DNA of 64,000 nucleotides, from positions 57,060-121,059 of the forward strand of contig CAVQWX010000008.1 of assembly GCA_963717765.1 (NCBI GenBank), in the 5' to 3' direction. Within the stretch, counting starts at the first letter, position 1. Every line of letters begins with the position of its first letter. The notes under the pieces are model-generated. The model was not told the origin of the DNA and searched no databases. It worked only from the letters and a program-made list of their open reading frames with translations. Below are positions 43,010-50,402 of this stretch, one piece after another. The position numbers and the translations under genes are program-made. Source of the DNA: JACDER01 sp963717765 (GTDB lineage: Bacteria; Actinomycetota; Thermoleophilia; Gaiellales; Gaiellaceae).

Positions 43010-44303
43010 CTGACGTGACGGAGTCGGAGGGTGGCTGCTCCTCGAGCGGCGACCGCGCGAGCCGCCGGAGGAGCCAGAAGACGAGCACGGCGAGGAGGAG
43101 GTAGACGGCCGTGACGGTGCCGAGGCCGACCGGGATCCCGCTCGCCCCGGTGACGGCGTCTTCGGTGCGCATCACGTTGTAGACGATCCACGGCTGACGC
43201 CCGACCTCCGTCGTGATCCAGCCCGAGATGAGGGCGACCAGCGAGAGGGGAGCGGCGGCCACGAGACAGCGGTAGAACCAGCGCGTTCGCGGTAACCGGC
43301 GCCGGAAGATGCGCACCCACAGGTACCACGTCCCGAGGAACGCGAGCCCCGTGCCGATGAAAACCATGGTCTGGAACGAGAACCGGACCCAGTTCACGGG
43401 CGGACGGTCGTCGGGAGCAACGGTGTCGAGACCCTGGACAGTCGCGTGGGGGCTGTGGTACGCGAGGAGCGAGAGCAGGTCGGGAATCGCGATCCCGTAC
43501 TCCACGTCCGTGCCGTTGTACCAGCCGAGGATGTGCTCGGACGCGCCGGCCGTCGTCTGCTGGAGACCTTCGAACGCCGCCAGCTTGATCGGCTGCTCGG
43601 CCGCGACGGCGCGGCCGTTCCAGTCCCCGATGACGATCTGCGCCGGAGCCGCGAGCGCCGCGACGGTCAGCGGAATTGCGAGCGCGACGCGCTCGTAGCG
43701 TCCCCAGCGGCCGCGCAGTTTCCCCCAGGCGTAGACGCCGGCGACGAGGAACCCCACCACGATGTACCCCGCGAGATACATGTGCACGAGCTCGTGCCAG
43801 AAGTACGAGTTGGCGAAGAGCGCGTCGAAGGGATGGACGTTCGTCACGATTCCGTCCTGCATCGTGAAGCCCGTCGGGTGGTTCATCCAGCCGTTGACCG
43901 CGATCACCATGAGCGAGCCGGTCATCCCCGTAATGACGATCGGGATGCCCGTCAGCAGGTGGACGCGCGGCGAGAAGCGGTTCCAGCCGTAGACGTAGAT
44001 GCCGATGAAGATCGCCTCGAGGAAGAACGAGACCCCCTCCAGCGCGAACGCGAAGCCGAAGACGTCACCGAACTTCGCCATCCACGCGGGCCACAGGAGG
44101 CCGAACTCGAAGCTGAGGATCGTCCCCGTGACGACGCCGACCGCGAACAGCGAGATCATCACGCGCGACCAGCGCCGCGCCAGCGTTCGGTAGACGGGAT
44201 CGCCGGTGCGGACCCCGAGCCACTCGACGAAGAGGACCAGCACCGGGAAGGCGATCCCGAAGCAGACGAGGGGGATGTGGACCGCCAGCGAGAGCGCCTG
44301 CAT
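42996..44303 (-). CDS. cydA: Cytochrome bd-type ubiquinol oxidase subunit I
   Basis: Haem-bearing subunit of bd oxidase, at least 435 residues. The first haem ligand His is in LSLAVHIPLVCFG, GWNRFSPRVHLLTG carries further conserved residues, and the quinol-binding and C-terminal segments end GWITTEVGRQPWIVYNVMRTEDAVT, the cydA hallmark. ATG 44303 starts only eight residues before the His; homologues usually begin about six residues earlier, at LLQARQMQ, where this frame has CTG 44318 but no ATG, GTG or TTG. The start is therefore uncertain. The open frame beyond it overlaps paaG and is not coding. Confidence 0.9.
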   Translation of the reverse strand: MQALSLAVHIPLVCFGIAFPVLVLFVEWLGVRTGDPVYRTLARRWSRVMISLFAVGVVTGTILSFEFGLLWPAWMAKFGDVFGFAFALEGVSFFLEAIFIGIYVYGWNRFSPRVHLLTGIPIVITGMTGSLMVIAVNGWMNHPTGFTMQDGIVTNVHPFDALFANSYFWHELVHMYLAGYIVVGFLVAGVYAWGKLRGRWGRYERVALAIPLTVAALAAPAQIVIGDWNGRAVAAEQPIKLAAFEGLQQTTAGASEHILGWYNGTDVEYGIAIPDLLSLLAYHSPHATVQGLDTVAPDDRPPVNWVRFSFQTMVFIGTGLAFLGTWYLWVRIFRRRLPRTRWFYRCLVAAAPLSLVALISGWITTEVGRQPWIVYNVMRTEDAVTGASGIPVGLGTVTAVYLLLAVLVFWLLRRLARSPLEEQPPSDSVTSDVAR

Positions 44304-44391
44304 CTGCCGCGCCTGCAGGAGGTAGTGCTGGTCGACCTGTTCGAAGCCGGCTGCAAGGAGTCCGTGGATGGCGTGACCGTAAACTGCGCGC

Positions 44392-45162
44392 GTGCCCGAA
44401 GTCGAGACGACCCGCGACCGCAGCGTTCTGACGATCACGCTCAACCGGCCGGACGTTCTGAACGCGTTCAACAAAGCCATGCACGACGCGCTCGGCGCGG
44501 CGCTGAAGGAGGCGCGCGATCCGGACGTGCGGGCCGTTGTGCTGACGGGCGCGGGACGGGGCTTCTGCGTCGGCCAGGACCTCGGCGAGTTTCGCGAGGC
44601 GCCCGGCGACATCGGAGACCGCTTGCGCGCGACCTACCACCCCAACCTCCTCGCGATCCGCGCGCTCGAGAAGCCGGTTATCGCCGCGGTCAACGGGCCT
44701 GCGGCGGGAGCGGGGATGTCCTTCGCCTGCGCCTGCGACCTGCGCATCGCGGCGGACTCGGCCAGCTTCGTCCCGGCGTTCATCAACATCGGGCTCGTTC
44801 CCGACTCGGGCGGGACCTTCTTCGTGACGCGGATCCTCGGCTACTCACGCGCGTTCGAGTGGCTCGCGTCGGGGCGGAAGCTGACCGCCGCGGAGGCGCA
44901 CGCGTGGGGCCTCGTCTCGGAGGTGGTCGAGGCCGACGGGTTGCTCCAGCGGGCGGGCGAGGTCGCCGCGGAGTTCGCGTCCCTACCGCCGCTCGCGGTC
45001 GGCATGACGAAGCGGCTGCTCGACCGCGCGGGAGCCTCGGCGTTGGACGAGCAGCTCGAGCGAGAGGCTCAGCTGCAGACGGCGGCGACGCAGACCGAGG
45101 ACTTCGCCGAAGGAGTGGCCGCGTTCCTCGAGAAGCGGCCGCCCGAGTTCAAGGGGCGCTAG
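44392..45162 (+). CDS. paaG: 2-(1,2-epoxy-1,2-dihydrophenyl)acetyl-CoA isomerase, PaaG-like
   Basis: 256-residue crotonase that isomerises ring-1,2-epoxyphenylacetyl-CoA to the oxepin in phenylacetate catabolism. PaaG-type features: TGAGRGFCVGQDLGEF (about 61-76), AAGAGMSFACACDLRIA (about 104-120) and the catalytic Asp in FVPAFINIGLVPDSGG (about 125-140), where hydratases have Glu. GTG 44392 is 89 bases from the cydA start on the other strand. The 3' end overlaps the selenoprotein gene by 14 bases. Confidence 0.9.
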   Translation: MPEVETTRDRSVLTITLNRPDVLNAFNKAMHDALGAALKEARDPDVRAVVLTGAGRGFCVGQDLGEFREAPGDIGDRLRATYHPNLLAIRALEKPVIAAVNGPAAGAGMSFACACDLRIAADSASFVPAFINIGLVPDSGGTFFVTRILGYSRAFEWLASGRKLTAAEAHAWGLVSEVVEADGLLQRAGEVAAEFASLPPLAVGMTKRLLDRAGASALDEQLEREAQLQTAATQTEDFAEGVAAFLEKRPPEFKGR

Positions 45163-45376
45163 GGAGGAGCTGGATCAGCTCCCCTTCCTCGGGGAAGCGG
45201 CCCGTTTCCTTCTTCGAGAAGATCAGCTCACCGTCGGCGAAGACGTCGAACTGGCCCGTCGCGCCCGGCGTCGTCTCCGCCTCGAGTCCCGTCTGCTCGG
45301 TGATCGCGGCCGCGAGACTCGTGGCCCGGCGGTCGTAGCCGCTTCAGGTGGGGCAGTAGAGGATCCGGATCGCCAC
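45149..45376 (-). CDS. SelT/SelW/SelH (Rdx) family protein, probable selenoprotein with in-frame TGA
   Basis: Thioredoxin-like Rdx protein of 75 residues if TGA 45346-45344 is read as selenocysteine. It runs GTG-AIRILYCPT-[TGA]-SGYDRRATSLAAAITEQ, then GLEAETTPGATGQFDV, FADGELIFSKKETGRFP and EEGELIQLL, which matches the Rdx pattern from end to end: YCxx(C/U) redox motif, GxxGxFDV strand, and DGxLIFSK…GRFP hairpin. The redox position is Cys-Pro-Thr-TGA, exactly where family members have Cys or Sec. A hairpin 18-36 bases after the TGA resembles a bacterial SECIS. It is the last gene of the paaA-D transcript. selA, selB, selC and selD are not in the window. Confidence 0.75.
45308..45326 (-). promoter_or_regulatory. 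Candidate bacterial SECIS hairpin
   Basis: On the mRNA, GGCC pairs with GGCC around an A-C mismatch and CG/CG, closing the loop AGUCU (GGCCACGAGUCUCGCGGCC, 19 bases). The loop GU is 26-27 bases after the UGA, within the usual bacterial window, and resembles the GGUCU loop of E. coli fdhF. A lower stem, GCGGC with GCCGC, can also form right after the UGA. Confidence 0.55.
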
Positions 45377-45385
45377 GGGCTCAGA

Positions 45386-45541
45386 CTACCCTCGGCGCGA
45401 CACGTCGCCGTGGAGGACGGCCTCGATGTTGTGGCCGTCGGGATCGAGGCCGAACGCGGCGTAGTAGTAGCGCCGTTGGCCGCTCGCCGGGCGGCCCGTT
45501 GTCTTGTCGGAAACGGGCAGCTTGACGTGGTCGATCGGCAT
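45386..45541 (-). pseudogene. VOC-family gene with large internal deletion
   Basis: The 51-codon frame begins MPIDHVKLPVSDKTTGR, the start of a VOC protein, and jumps within a few residues to RRYYYAAFGLDPDGHNIEAVLHGDV, which is the extreme C-terminus of the same family. Roughly 70 residues of the normal 120-130 are missing, in frame. ATG 45541 follows the kinase stop by 8 bases, so the remnant still sits in the operon. It may be untranslated filler or a tiny new protein. Confidence 0.7.
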
Positions 45542-45548
45542 CGAGCCC

Positions 45549-46145
45549 TCATCGTGCCAACCTGGCGAAGGCGGCTGGAGGTGAGCCGCGCAGGCGTTTC
45601 GCGACCGCCGCGGCGCATTCGGAGGCAGAGAGGCGAGAGGTGTCGAGCTCGAGGTCGTACGCCCAGTCCCCGTGAACTTCGTGCTGCCAGCGCAGGACGG
45701 GCGGCGGGACGGGCTCGCCCGCGGCTGCGGTCGCGTAGCGCTCCTTGCCGGCAACCCGCCTGCGCTCCATGATCGTCTCCAGCGGACAGTGGACGCCGAC
45801 GAACAGGACCGGCAGCCCCGCGAGTCGCGCGGCGGCATCGGCGAGGGTTTCGGCGTCGTAGTGCCCGACGTCGACGGCGACGTTCAGCCCGAGCCTGCTG
45901 TGCGCCGCCACCGATTCGTAGAGCGCGGCGTAGAGGATTGGCACGTAGGGCGCGGCCGGGTGGCCGGTCTCTCCCGGTCGCAGTCCGATTCCCGGTTGCA
46001 GGCGCGCCGGCGTCGTCGCCCGGGCAACATCCACGCCGAGGTTGATCCAGACGCCCTCTGAGAGCTCCTGCAGCGCGGTCACGATCGACGACTTCCCCGA
46101 GCGCGGGGCGCCGTTCAGGATGACGATCTGCCCCGGCGGCTTCAG
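45549..46145 (-). CDS. Chloramphenicol-phosphotransferase-like P-loop kinase
   Basis: 198-residue P-loop enzyme of the CPT family. The Walker A motif is ILNGAPRSGKSSIV (about residues 9-22), followed by WINLGVDV (about 33-40) and a lid region CPLETIMERRRVAGKERYATA. The frame has no ATG, GTG or TTG before the P-loop; GTG 46082 would remove it. CTG 46145 gives MKPPGQIVILNGAPRSGKSS and overlaps the paaD stop as CTGA, so CTG initiation is inferred. Many CPT-fold proteins are not resistance enzymes; its presence at the end of a paa operon leaves the substrate open. Confidence 0.82.
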   Translation of the reverse strand: MKPPGQIVILNGAPRSGKSSIVTALQELSEGVWINLGVDVARATTPARLQPGIGLRPGETGHPAAPYVPILYAALYESVAAHSRLGLNVAVDVGHYDAETLADAAARLAGLPVLFVGVHCPLETIMERRRVAGKERYATAAAGEPVPPPVLRWQHEVHGDWAYDLELDTSRLSASECAAAVAKRLRGSPPAAFARLAR

Positions 46146-46627
46146 ATCGTCTTGAATTGCTCGAAGGGTTGGCGGCAGCTCTCGCAGTACCGGAGAGAGC
46201 GACAGGGAGTGGGCCCGAAGATGTTCTCGAGCCGGGTCTCGGAGGAGCCGCAGTAGGGGCAGCGAAACGCGTCGCTCTGCAGCTGGACGAGCTTCGGCGC
46301 CGTCACCTCGCGCGGCGTGGGCGGCGCGAAGCCGGCGCGCCGCAGCTTCTCGCGGCCCAGCGGCGTGATCCGGTCGGTCGACCAGGAGTCGTCGAGGATC
46401 ACCTCTACGTCGGGGTCACCGCCGAGCGCACGGATTCGCTCGGCCATCTGGGCTCGCATGACCTCGAGCGCAGGACAGCCAAGGAACGTGGGCGTGAACT
46501 CGACGTGGACGCGGTCGTCCTCGACCGAGACGTCGCGGACGACACCGAGGTCGACGACCGAGATGACGGGGATCTCAGGGTCCTCGACCTCGCCGAGAGC
46601 CTCCCAGACGGCCTCCGCCGTTACCAC
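46142..46627 (-). CDS. paaD: Phenylacetyl-CoA epoxidase subunit PaaD
   Basis: 161-residue PaaD, a MIP18/DUF59-type protein needed for maturation of the PaaABC(E) ring epoxidase. The N-terminal domain shows VEDPEIPVISVVDLGVVRDVSV (about 14-35) and PTFLGCPALEVMRAQM (about 46-61); the C-terminus has four zinc-binding Cys in CPYCGS…CRSLRYCESCRQPF. GTG 46627 overlaps the paaC stop by 7 bases. The gene ends in the CTGA junction with the kinase. Confidence 0.92.
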   Translation of the reverse strand: MVTAEAVWEALGEVEDPEIPVISVVDLGVVRDVSVEDDRVHVEFTPTFLGCPALEVMRAQMAERIRALGGDPDVEVILDDSWSTDRITPLGREKLRRAGFAPPTPREVTAPKLVQLQSDAFRCPYCGSSETRLENIFGPTPCRSLRYCESCRQPFEQFKTI

Positions 46628-47274
46628 TCCGCCCCCGGAACCGACCTGCGTACCTCGGTCATCTCCTCCCAGAGCGGCGGCCATTCCTCCGAGTGCGTGC
46701 CGCGCTCGACCCCCGCGAGGTCGGCGGGTAGCTCGCGACCCATCCGATCGGCCAGGCGTGGACGTAGTTCTTGCGGGAGGACGGCGACCGCGGCCGGCCA
46801 CAACTCATCCAGCGCTCCCCGGAAGCGTGGCTCGCCGCGGAGCCGCTCCTCCCACATCTGCGCATGGATCCGGTGATACGCCTCCTCACGGTCCATCTTG
46901 GCGGCGAGCCCGGCGACCTCCTTGTCGGCGGACGCCTTCAGCTCTTCGAGCCTGATCTCGTCGGCGGCCTCGTACAGGACGTGCCGCGCGATCGTCGCGG
47001 CCCAGTCCATCTTCCGCAGCTCGACGAGCGGCGCGGAGCGGTACTCCTCCGGTGTGCGGTCGAAGGCGAGCTCATCCGCCGTGACGCCGAGCTCGCGCGC
47101 GGCGATCTCGTAGAGCGCCCGCGCGTGCCCGACCTCGTTCTGCGAGATGGACGAGAAGGCGACGTCCTCCTCGAGGAAGGGCGCGATCCCCGTCCATTCG
47201 GAGTCGCGCCAGCCGAGGATCAGCTCGTCGTCGGCGTACTCAAGAAGCTGCCGTGCCCGCTCGCTCACGCGCAC
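46621..47274 (-). CDS. paaC: Phenylacetyl-CoA epoxidase subunit PaaC
   Basis: Structural ferritin-like partner of PaaA in the phenylacetyl-CoA 1,2-epoxidase. 217 residues with YADDELILGWRDSEWTGIAPFLEEDVAFSSISQNEVGHARALYEI (about 12-56), the characteristic opening of PaaC, and DREEAYHRIHAQMW near 128. GTG 47274. Separated from paaB by 117 bases that hold a 7-base-pair hairpin. Confidence 0.93.
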   Translation of the reverse strand: MRVSERARQLLEYADDELILGWRDSEWTGIAPFLEEDVAFSSISQNEVGHARALYEIAARELGVTADELAFDRTPEEYRSAPLVELRKMDWAATIARHVLYEAADEIRLEELKASADKEVAGLAAKMDREEAYHRIHAQMWEERLRGEPRFRGALDELWPAAVAVLPQELRPRLADRMGRELPADLAGVERGTHSEEWPPLWEEMTEVRRSVPGAEW

Positions 47275-47351
47275 AGCACGAGGGAAACCATGTTTCCCCC
47301 GTGAGCCCCCTTCTTTGCCGTATCGGTGAAGCCACCGCTGGTGCGGCTACC

Positions 47352-47368
47352 GCCGGGCAAAGCCCGGC
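47352..47368. other. Hairpin in the paaB-paaC spacer
   Basis: GCCGGGC-AAA-GCCCGGC forms a perfect 7-base-pair stem in the 117-base gap between paaB and paaC. No T-tract follows, so it is more likely an mRNA stability or processing element, or a palindromic repeat, than a terminator. Confidence 0.5.
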
Positions 47369-47391
47369 TCCGCCGGTCAGCCGGTGCGGCC

Positions 47392-47682
47392 CTACGAGCC
47401 ACTTTTCCCTGTAGCCGTGCCCGCTCGCTCACGCGCCTCCTTCAACTTCACCTTCAACGAGTAGCCGTCCACGCGGTGGTAGTTCCGCTCCAGCTCGTCC
47501 ACGAAGCCGGTGATCTCGTGCACGGCCGTGCGCGGGACGACCCACAGCGCCTCCGACTCCTGCCGCCGTCCGTAGAACTCGCGCGCGTACTCCTCCGCGA
47601 ACTCGTCGTTCGGCGCCTCGAGCGAGCCGGCGTGCGCGAATGCCTGCCCTTTGCGCTCCTGCCGGAACACCTCGTAGATCAC
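47392..47682 (-). CDS. paaB: Phenylacetyl-CoA epoxidase subunit PaaB
   Basis: Small bridging subunit that links the PaaAC heterotetramers. 96 residues: MIYEVFRQERKGQAFAHAGSLEAPNDEFAEEYAREFYGRRQESEALWVVPR is the complete PaaB signature. GTG 47682 is preferred; the open frame to 47805 overlaps unrelated spacer sequence. The 154-base gap to paaA contains another hairpin. Confidence 0.93.
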   Translation of the reverse strand: MIYEVFRQERKGQAFAHAGSLEAPNDEFAEEYAREFYGRRQESEALWVVPRTAVHEITGFVDELERNYHRVDGYSLKVKLKEARERAGTATGKSGS

Positions 47683-47710
47683 CCTCGCCCCCTGACCGGC
47701 CACTCCTCCC

Positions 47711-47727
47711 GGTCGGCGGAGCCGACC
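47711..47727. other. Hairpin in the paaA-paaB spacer
   Basis: GGTCGGC-GGA-GCCGACC, a perfect 7-base-pair stem extended by a partly paired CCC/GG flank, in the 154-base gap between paaA and paaB. With the one at 47352 it makes both early junctions of the operon structured. Confidence 0.5.
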
Positions 47728-47836
47728 TCCGGAGCGGCCTCGCGCCGCTGACCGCACGCCGCTCTCCAGGCCCGTGTTGAAACACTGTGCCTTCCGGCGT
47801 CGCACGCCCAGCGGCGCGCCAGAGGACGAGGGAAAA

Positions 47837-48739
47837 TCACGCCGCTTCGGCGAGGACGATCTCGCGCACCCACTCTGTCTCCTCGCGGTTCATCCGGCGC
47901 AGCTCGAGCCGCTCCTGCGTCTTCGGTCCGTGCCCGGTGACGACCCGCTTGAGCTCGTCCCAGTCCGGCTCGGTGAAGTGCCACTCGCCGGTCTCCTCGT
48001 CCTTGCGCAGCTCGGGGTCGGGGACGGTCAGCCCGAGCTCCCAGATCTGCGGGACGTAGCCGTCGAGGAACTGCCGGCGCGCTTCGCCGTTGCCCTGGCT
48101 CTTGATGCGCCAGAGGAACATCGGGTCCTCGTCCTTGGGGATCGGGTTGCCGTGGAACTGCATGAGGGGCCCCCACCAGCGGTTGAGCGCCTCCTGCACG
48201 AGCTCGCGCTGCTCGTCCGTGCCGAGCATCATCGTCAGCACTACGTCGCGCCCGTGGAGGATGTGAAACGACTCCTCCCAGCAGATCTTCTTCATGATCC
48301 GTGCGTACGGCGCGTACGAGCACTTGAGGAGCGCCTTCTGCGAGATGATCGCGGCCGCGTCGACGAGCCAGGCGATGATCCCGACGTCCCCCCAGGTCTT
48401 GGTCGGGTAGTGGAAGACGTTGTGGAACTTGGCCTTGCCCGAGATGAGGTCGGCGAGGCACTGCTCCCGCGGCTTGCCGAGATCCTCGACCACGCGATAG
48501 ATCAGCTGCGAGTGGCCGGCCTCGTCCTGCACCTTTGCCGTGAGCGCCAGCTTGCGCTGCAGGGTGGGCGCGCGCAGGATCCACTCGCGCTCGGGGAGGA
48601 CTCCCATCAGCTCGGAGTTCCCGTGCATCTCGATGAACTTGATCAGCAGCCGGCGGTACTCGTCAGGCATCCAGTCGGTGGTCTCGACCTGGCCTCCCGA
48701 CTGCACGTACTCGAGGAATTCCTGTTCTCGCGCCGTCAT
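47837..48739 (-). CDS. paaA: Phenylacetyl-CoA epoxidase catalytic subunit PaaA
   Basis: Di-iron catalytic subunit that epoxidises the aromatic ring of phenylacetyl-CoA with O2. 300 residues. Iron ligands are visible in VQDEAGHSQLIYRVVEDLG (ExxH, about 68-86) and ICWEESFHILHGRD (ExxH, about 152-165); DGYVPQIWELGLTVPDPELR and PDWDELKRVVTGHGP are PaaA-specific. ATG 48739 has GGGAGG upstream. First gene of the reverse-strand operon, with a PaaR-like palindrome 14 bases upstream of its start. Confidence 0.95.
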   Translation of the reverse strand: MTAREQEFLEYVQSGGQVETTDWMPDEYRRLLIKFIEMHGNSELMGVLPEREWILRAPTLQRKLALTAKVQDEAGHSQLIYRVVEDLGKPREQCLADLISGKAKFHNVFHYPTKTWGDVGIIAWLVDAAAIISQKALLKCSYAPYARIMKKICWEESFHILHGRDVVLTMMLGTDEQRELVQEALNRWWGPLMQFHGNPIPKDEDPMFLWRIKSQGNGEARRQFLDGYVPQIWELGLTVPDPELRKDEETGEWHFTEPDWDELKRVVTGHGPKTQERLELRRMNREETEWVREIVLAEAA

Positions 48740-48752
48740 CTGGCCTCCCAAC

Positions 48753-48766
48753 CGAACGATCGTTAG
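48753..48766. promoter_or_regulatory. PaaR-like TetR operator
   Basis: CGAACGATCGTTAG lies in the 40-base gap between the divergent paaA and dehydrogenase starts. Its core AACGATCGTT is a perfect palindrome and the whole fits CNAACGNNCGTTNG, which I recall as the site of the TetR-family phenylacetate regulator PaaR in Thermus. The TetR gene at 49502 is the obvious candidate regulator. Confidence 0.6.
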
Positions 48767-48779
48767 GGTACCGATTGTA

Positions 48780-49526
48780 GTGGTAGTTGGCCTGCTGCAT
48801 CCAGGCGAAATGGGGTCCGCGGTGGCCGGTCAGCTGCTCGTGCGGGGGATCCTGGTCGTGTGGGCATCCGAAAGGCGCTCCGAGGCCACGGCCCGTCGCG
48901 CCGCCGGATTCGAAGACGTCGGCACGGCCGAAGCGCTGGCGGCGCGGAGCGACGTCATCCTCTCGATCTGCCCTCCGCACGCCGCGCACGAGGTGGCCGG
49001 ATCGGTGGCGGGGTTCGAGGGGATCTACGTGGACGCGAACGCGATCGCGCCGGCGACGGCCCGCGACATCCTCGGAGCGTTCGTCCGCGGCGTGGACGGC
49101 GGCATCGTCGGCGGCCCCTCGTCGCCGCGCCTCTACCTCTCGGGCCCCGACGCGCCGGAGGTTGCGCGGCTCTTCGAAGGAACCGGTGCGGACGCTGTCG
49201 TTGTCTCGGCCGAGATCGGGGCGGCATCCGCGGTCAAGATCACCTACGCCGCGTGGTCGAAGGGGACAGCTGCGATGCTCCTGGACATCCTCGAGCTCGC
49301 ACGGGCGGAGGGCGTCGAGGAGGCTCTGCTCGCCGAGTGGGTGGATTCCATTCCCGAGCTGCTACCAAGGCTCGAGAGCGCACGCCGCTCCGCCGACGCG
49401 AAGGGCTGGCGCTGGGTCGGTGAGATGGAGGAGATCGCCAACGCCTTCGCCGCGCACGGCCTGCCGGACGGGTTCCACCGAGCGGCCGCCGAGGTCTACC
49501 GATGGCCACAAGGCGTTCGGAGCTGA
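48780..49526 (+). CDS. NAD(P)-binding 6-phosphogluconate/3-hydroxyisobutyrate dehydrogenase-like protein (DUF1932)
   Basis: 248 residues. N-terminal Rossmann motif GLLHPGEMGSAVAGQLLVRG (about 5-24), and a C-terminal DUF1932-like domain with SAEIGAASAVKITYAAWSKGTAAMLLDILELA (about 141-172), which contains the catalytic-lysine region of beta-hydroxyacid dehydrogenases. GTG 48780 is divergent from paaA over a shared operator region. Its end overlaps the TetR gene by 25 bases. Substrate unknown. Confidence 0.82.
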   Translation: MVVGLLHPGEMGSAVAGQLLVRGILVVWASERRSEATARRAAGFEDVGTAEALAARSDVILSICPPHAAHEVAGSVAGFEGIYVDANAIAPATARDILGAFVRGVDGGIVGGPSSPRLYLSGPDAPEVARLFEGTGADAVVVSAEIGAASAVKITYAAWSKGTAAMLLDILELARAEGVEEALLAEWVDSIPELLPRLESARRSADAKGWRWVGEMEEIANAFAAHGLPDGFHRAAAEVYRWPQGVRS

Positions 49527-50077
49527 GGCGCGAGGCCGCCCGGCTCTTCGCCGAGCGCGGCTACCACGGGACCTCGATCGGCGACCTGGCCGAGGCGCTC
49601 GGCGTGCAGAAGGCCACCTTGTATGCGCACATCGAGAGCAAGCAGGACCTGCTCTACGACACGATGCGCGAGGGGGCGGACGCGTTCCACGCGGCGCTCG
49701 ACGAGATCCCGGAGACGCTGCCGGCGGTGGAGAAGATCCGGCTTGCGCTCCGCGGGCACCTGCGCGTCGTGGCCGAGCAGCTCGACGTGGCCACCGTGTT
49801 CGTCCAGGAGTGGCGCTACCTCGAGGGCGAGCGGCGCGACGAGATCGTCGCCGAGCGCCGCCGCTACGAGGAGCGGATTCGCGCCCTCTTCCGCGAGGGG
49901 CGCGAGCTCGGCGAGCTTCGCACCGACCTCGACGACGGGACCGCCGCACTGCTCACGCTCTCGGCCGCGAACTGGGCCTACACCTGGCTTCAGCCGGGAC
50001 GGGACACCGACGAGCTGGCGGACCGGTTCTTCGCGTTGCTGGTCGACGGCATGCGCGGCTACTCGACGCCGGCATAG
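49502..50077 (+). CDS. TetR-family regulator, candidate PaaR
   Basis: 191 residues. The helix-turn-helix is EAARLFAERGYHGTSIGDLAEALGVQKATLYAHIESKQDLL (about 10-50); the ligand domain has FVQEWRYLEGERRDEIV and LSAANWAYTWLQPGRDTDELADRF, as in TetR regulators of acyl-CoA metabolism. ATG 49502 lies inside the upstream dehydrogenase gene. By position and by the nearby PaaR-like palindrome it may sense phenylacetyl-CoA and control paaABCD. Confidence 0.87.
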   Translation: MATRRSELRREAARLFAERGYHGTSIGDLAEALGVQKATLYAHIESKQDLLYDTMREGADAFHAALDEIPETLPAVEKIRLALRGHLRVVAEQLDVATVFVQEWRYLEGERRDEIVAERRRYEERIRALFREGRELGELRTDLDDGTAALLTLSAANWAYTWLQPGRDTDELADRFFALLVDGMRGYSTPA

Positions 50078-50090
50078 GTTCGCGGCGGGC

Positions 50091-50387
50091 GGAGCGCTCC
50101 AGTACTTCGCCGGCACGACGACGTGTACCAACACGACGCCGCAGAACTGCAAGATCGTGAACTACCCGACGGCGCAGAAGCCGGCGACGGGGAAGCTCTG
50201 TGGCGGCACGATCCAGGTCGACGTGCCGTTCTCCGGCTTCGGCCGTCCGATCAACGCGAACACGCTCTTCAGCGTGACCGCGCTCGGCTACGGACAGAAC
50301 GCGGACGACGACATCTACGCGGACGTCGACATGAGCCGCTCGTTCGACTACACGCGCGGCAGCAACATCTCGGCTACCGGCTGTTAG
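50091..50387 (+). pseudogene. C-terminal fragment of a secreted protein
   Basis: A 98-codon frame with no start codon: ALQYFAGTTTCTNTTPQNCKI, then QKPATGKLCGGTIQVDVPFSGFGRP, NANTLFSVTALGYGQN and DIYADVDMSRSFDYTRGSN. The Cys pairs and Thr/Asn/Gly-rich beta composition are those of an exported protein. Only the end of the gene remains, directly behind the TetR stop. Confidence 0.6.
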
Positions 50388-50402
50388 CGCAGGCGACGGA
50401 AG

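Noticed and set aside
44304..44612. Long N-terminal extension of cydA
   Set aside because: Overlaps paaG in antisense and reads as random Ser/Arg/Thr-rich text; CydA must begin shortly before its first haem-ligand helix.
45549..46145. Antibiotic resistance role for the CPT-like kinase
   Set aside because: The P-loop fold is shared by many small-molecule kinases, and the gene is embedded in a catabolic operon without mobile-element or resistance context.
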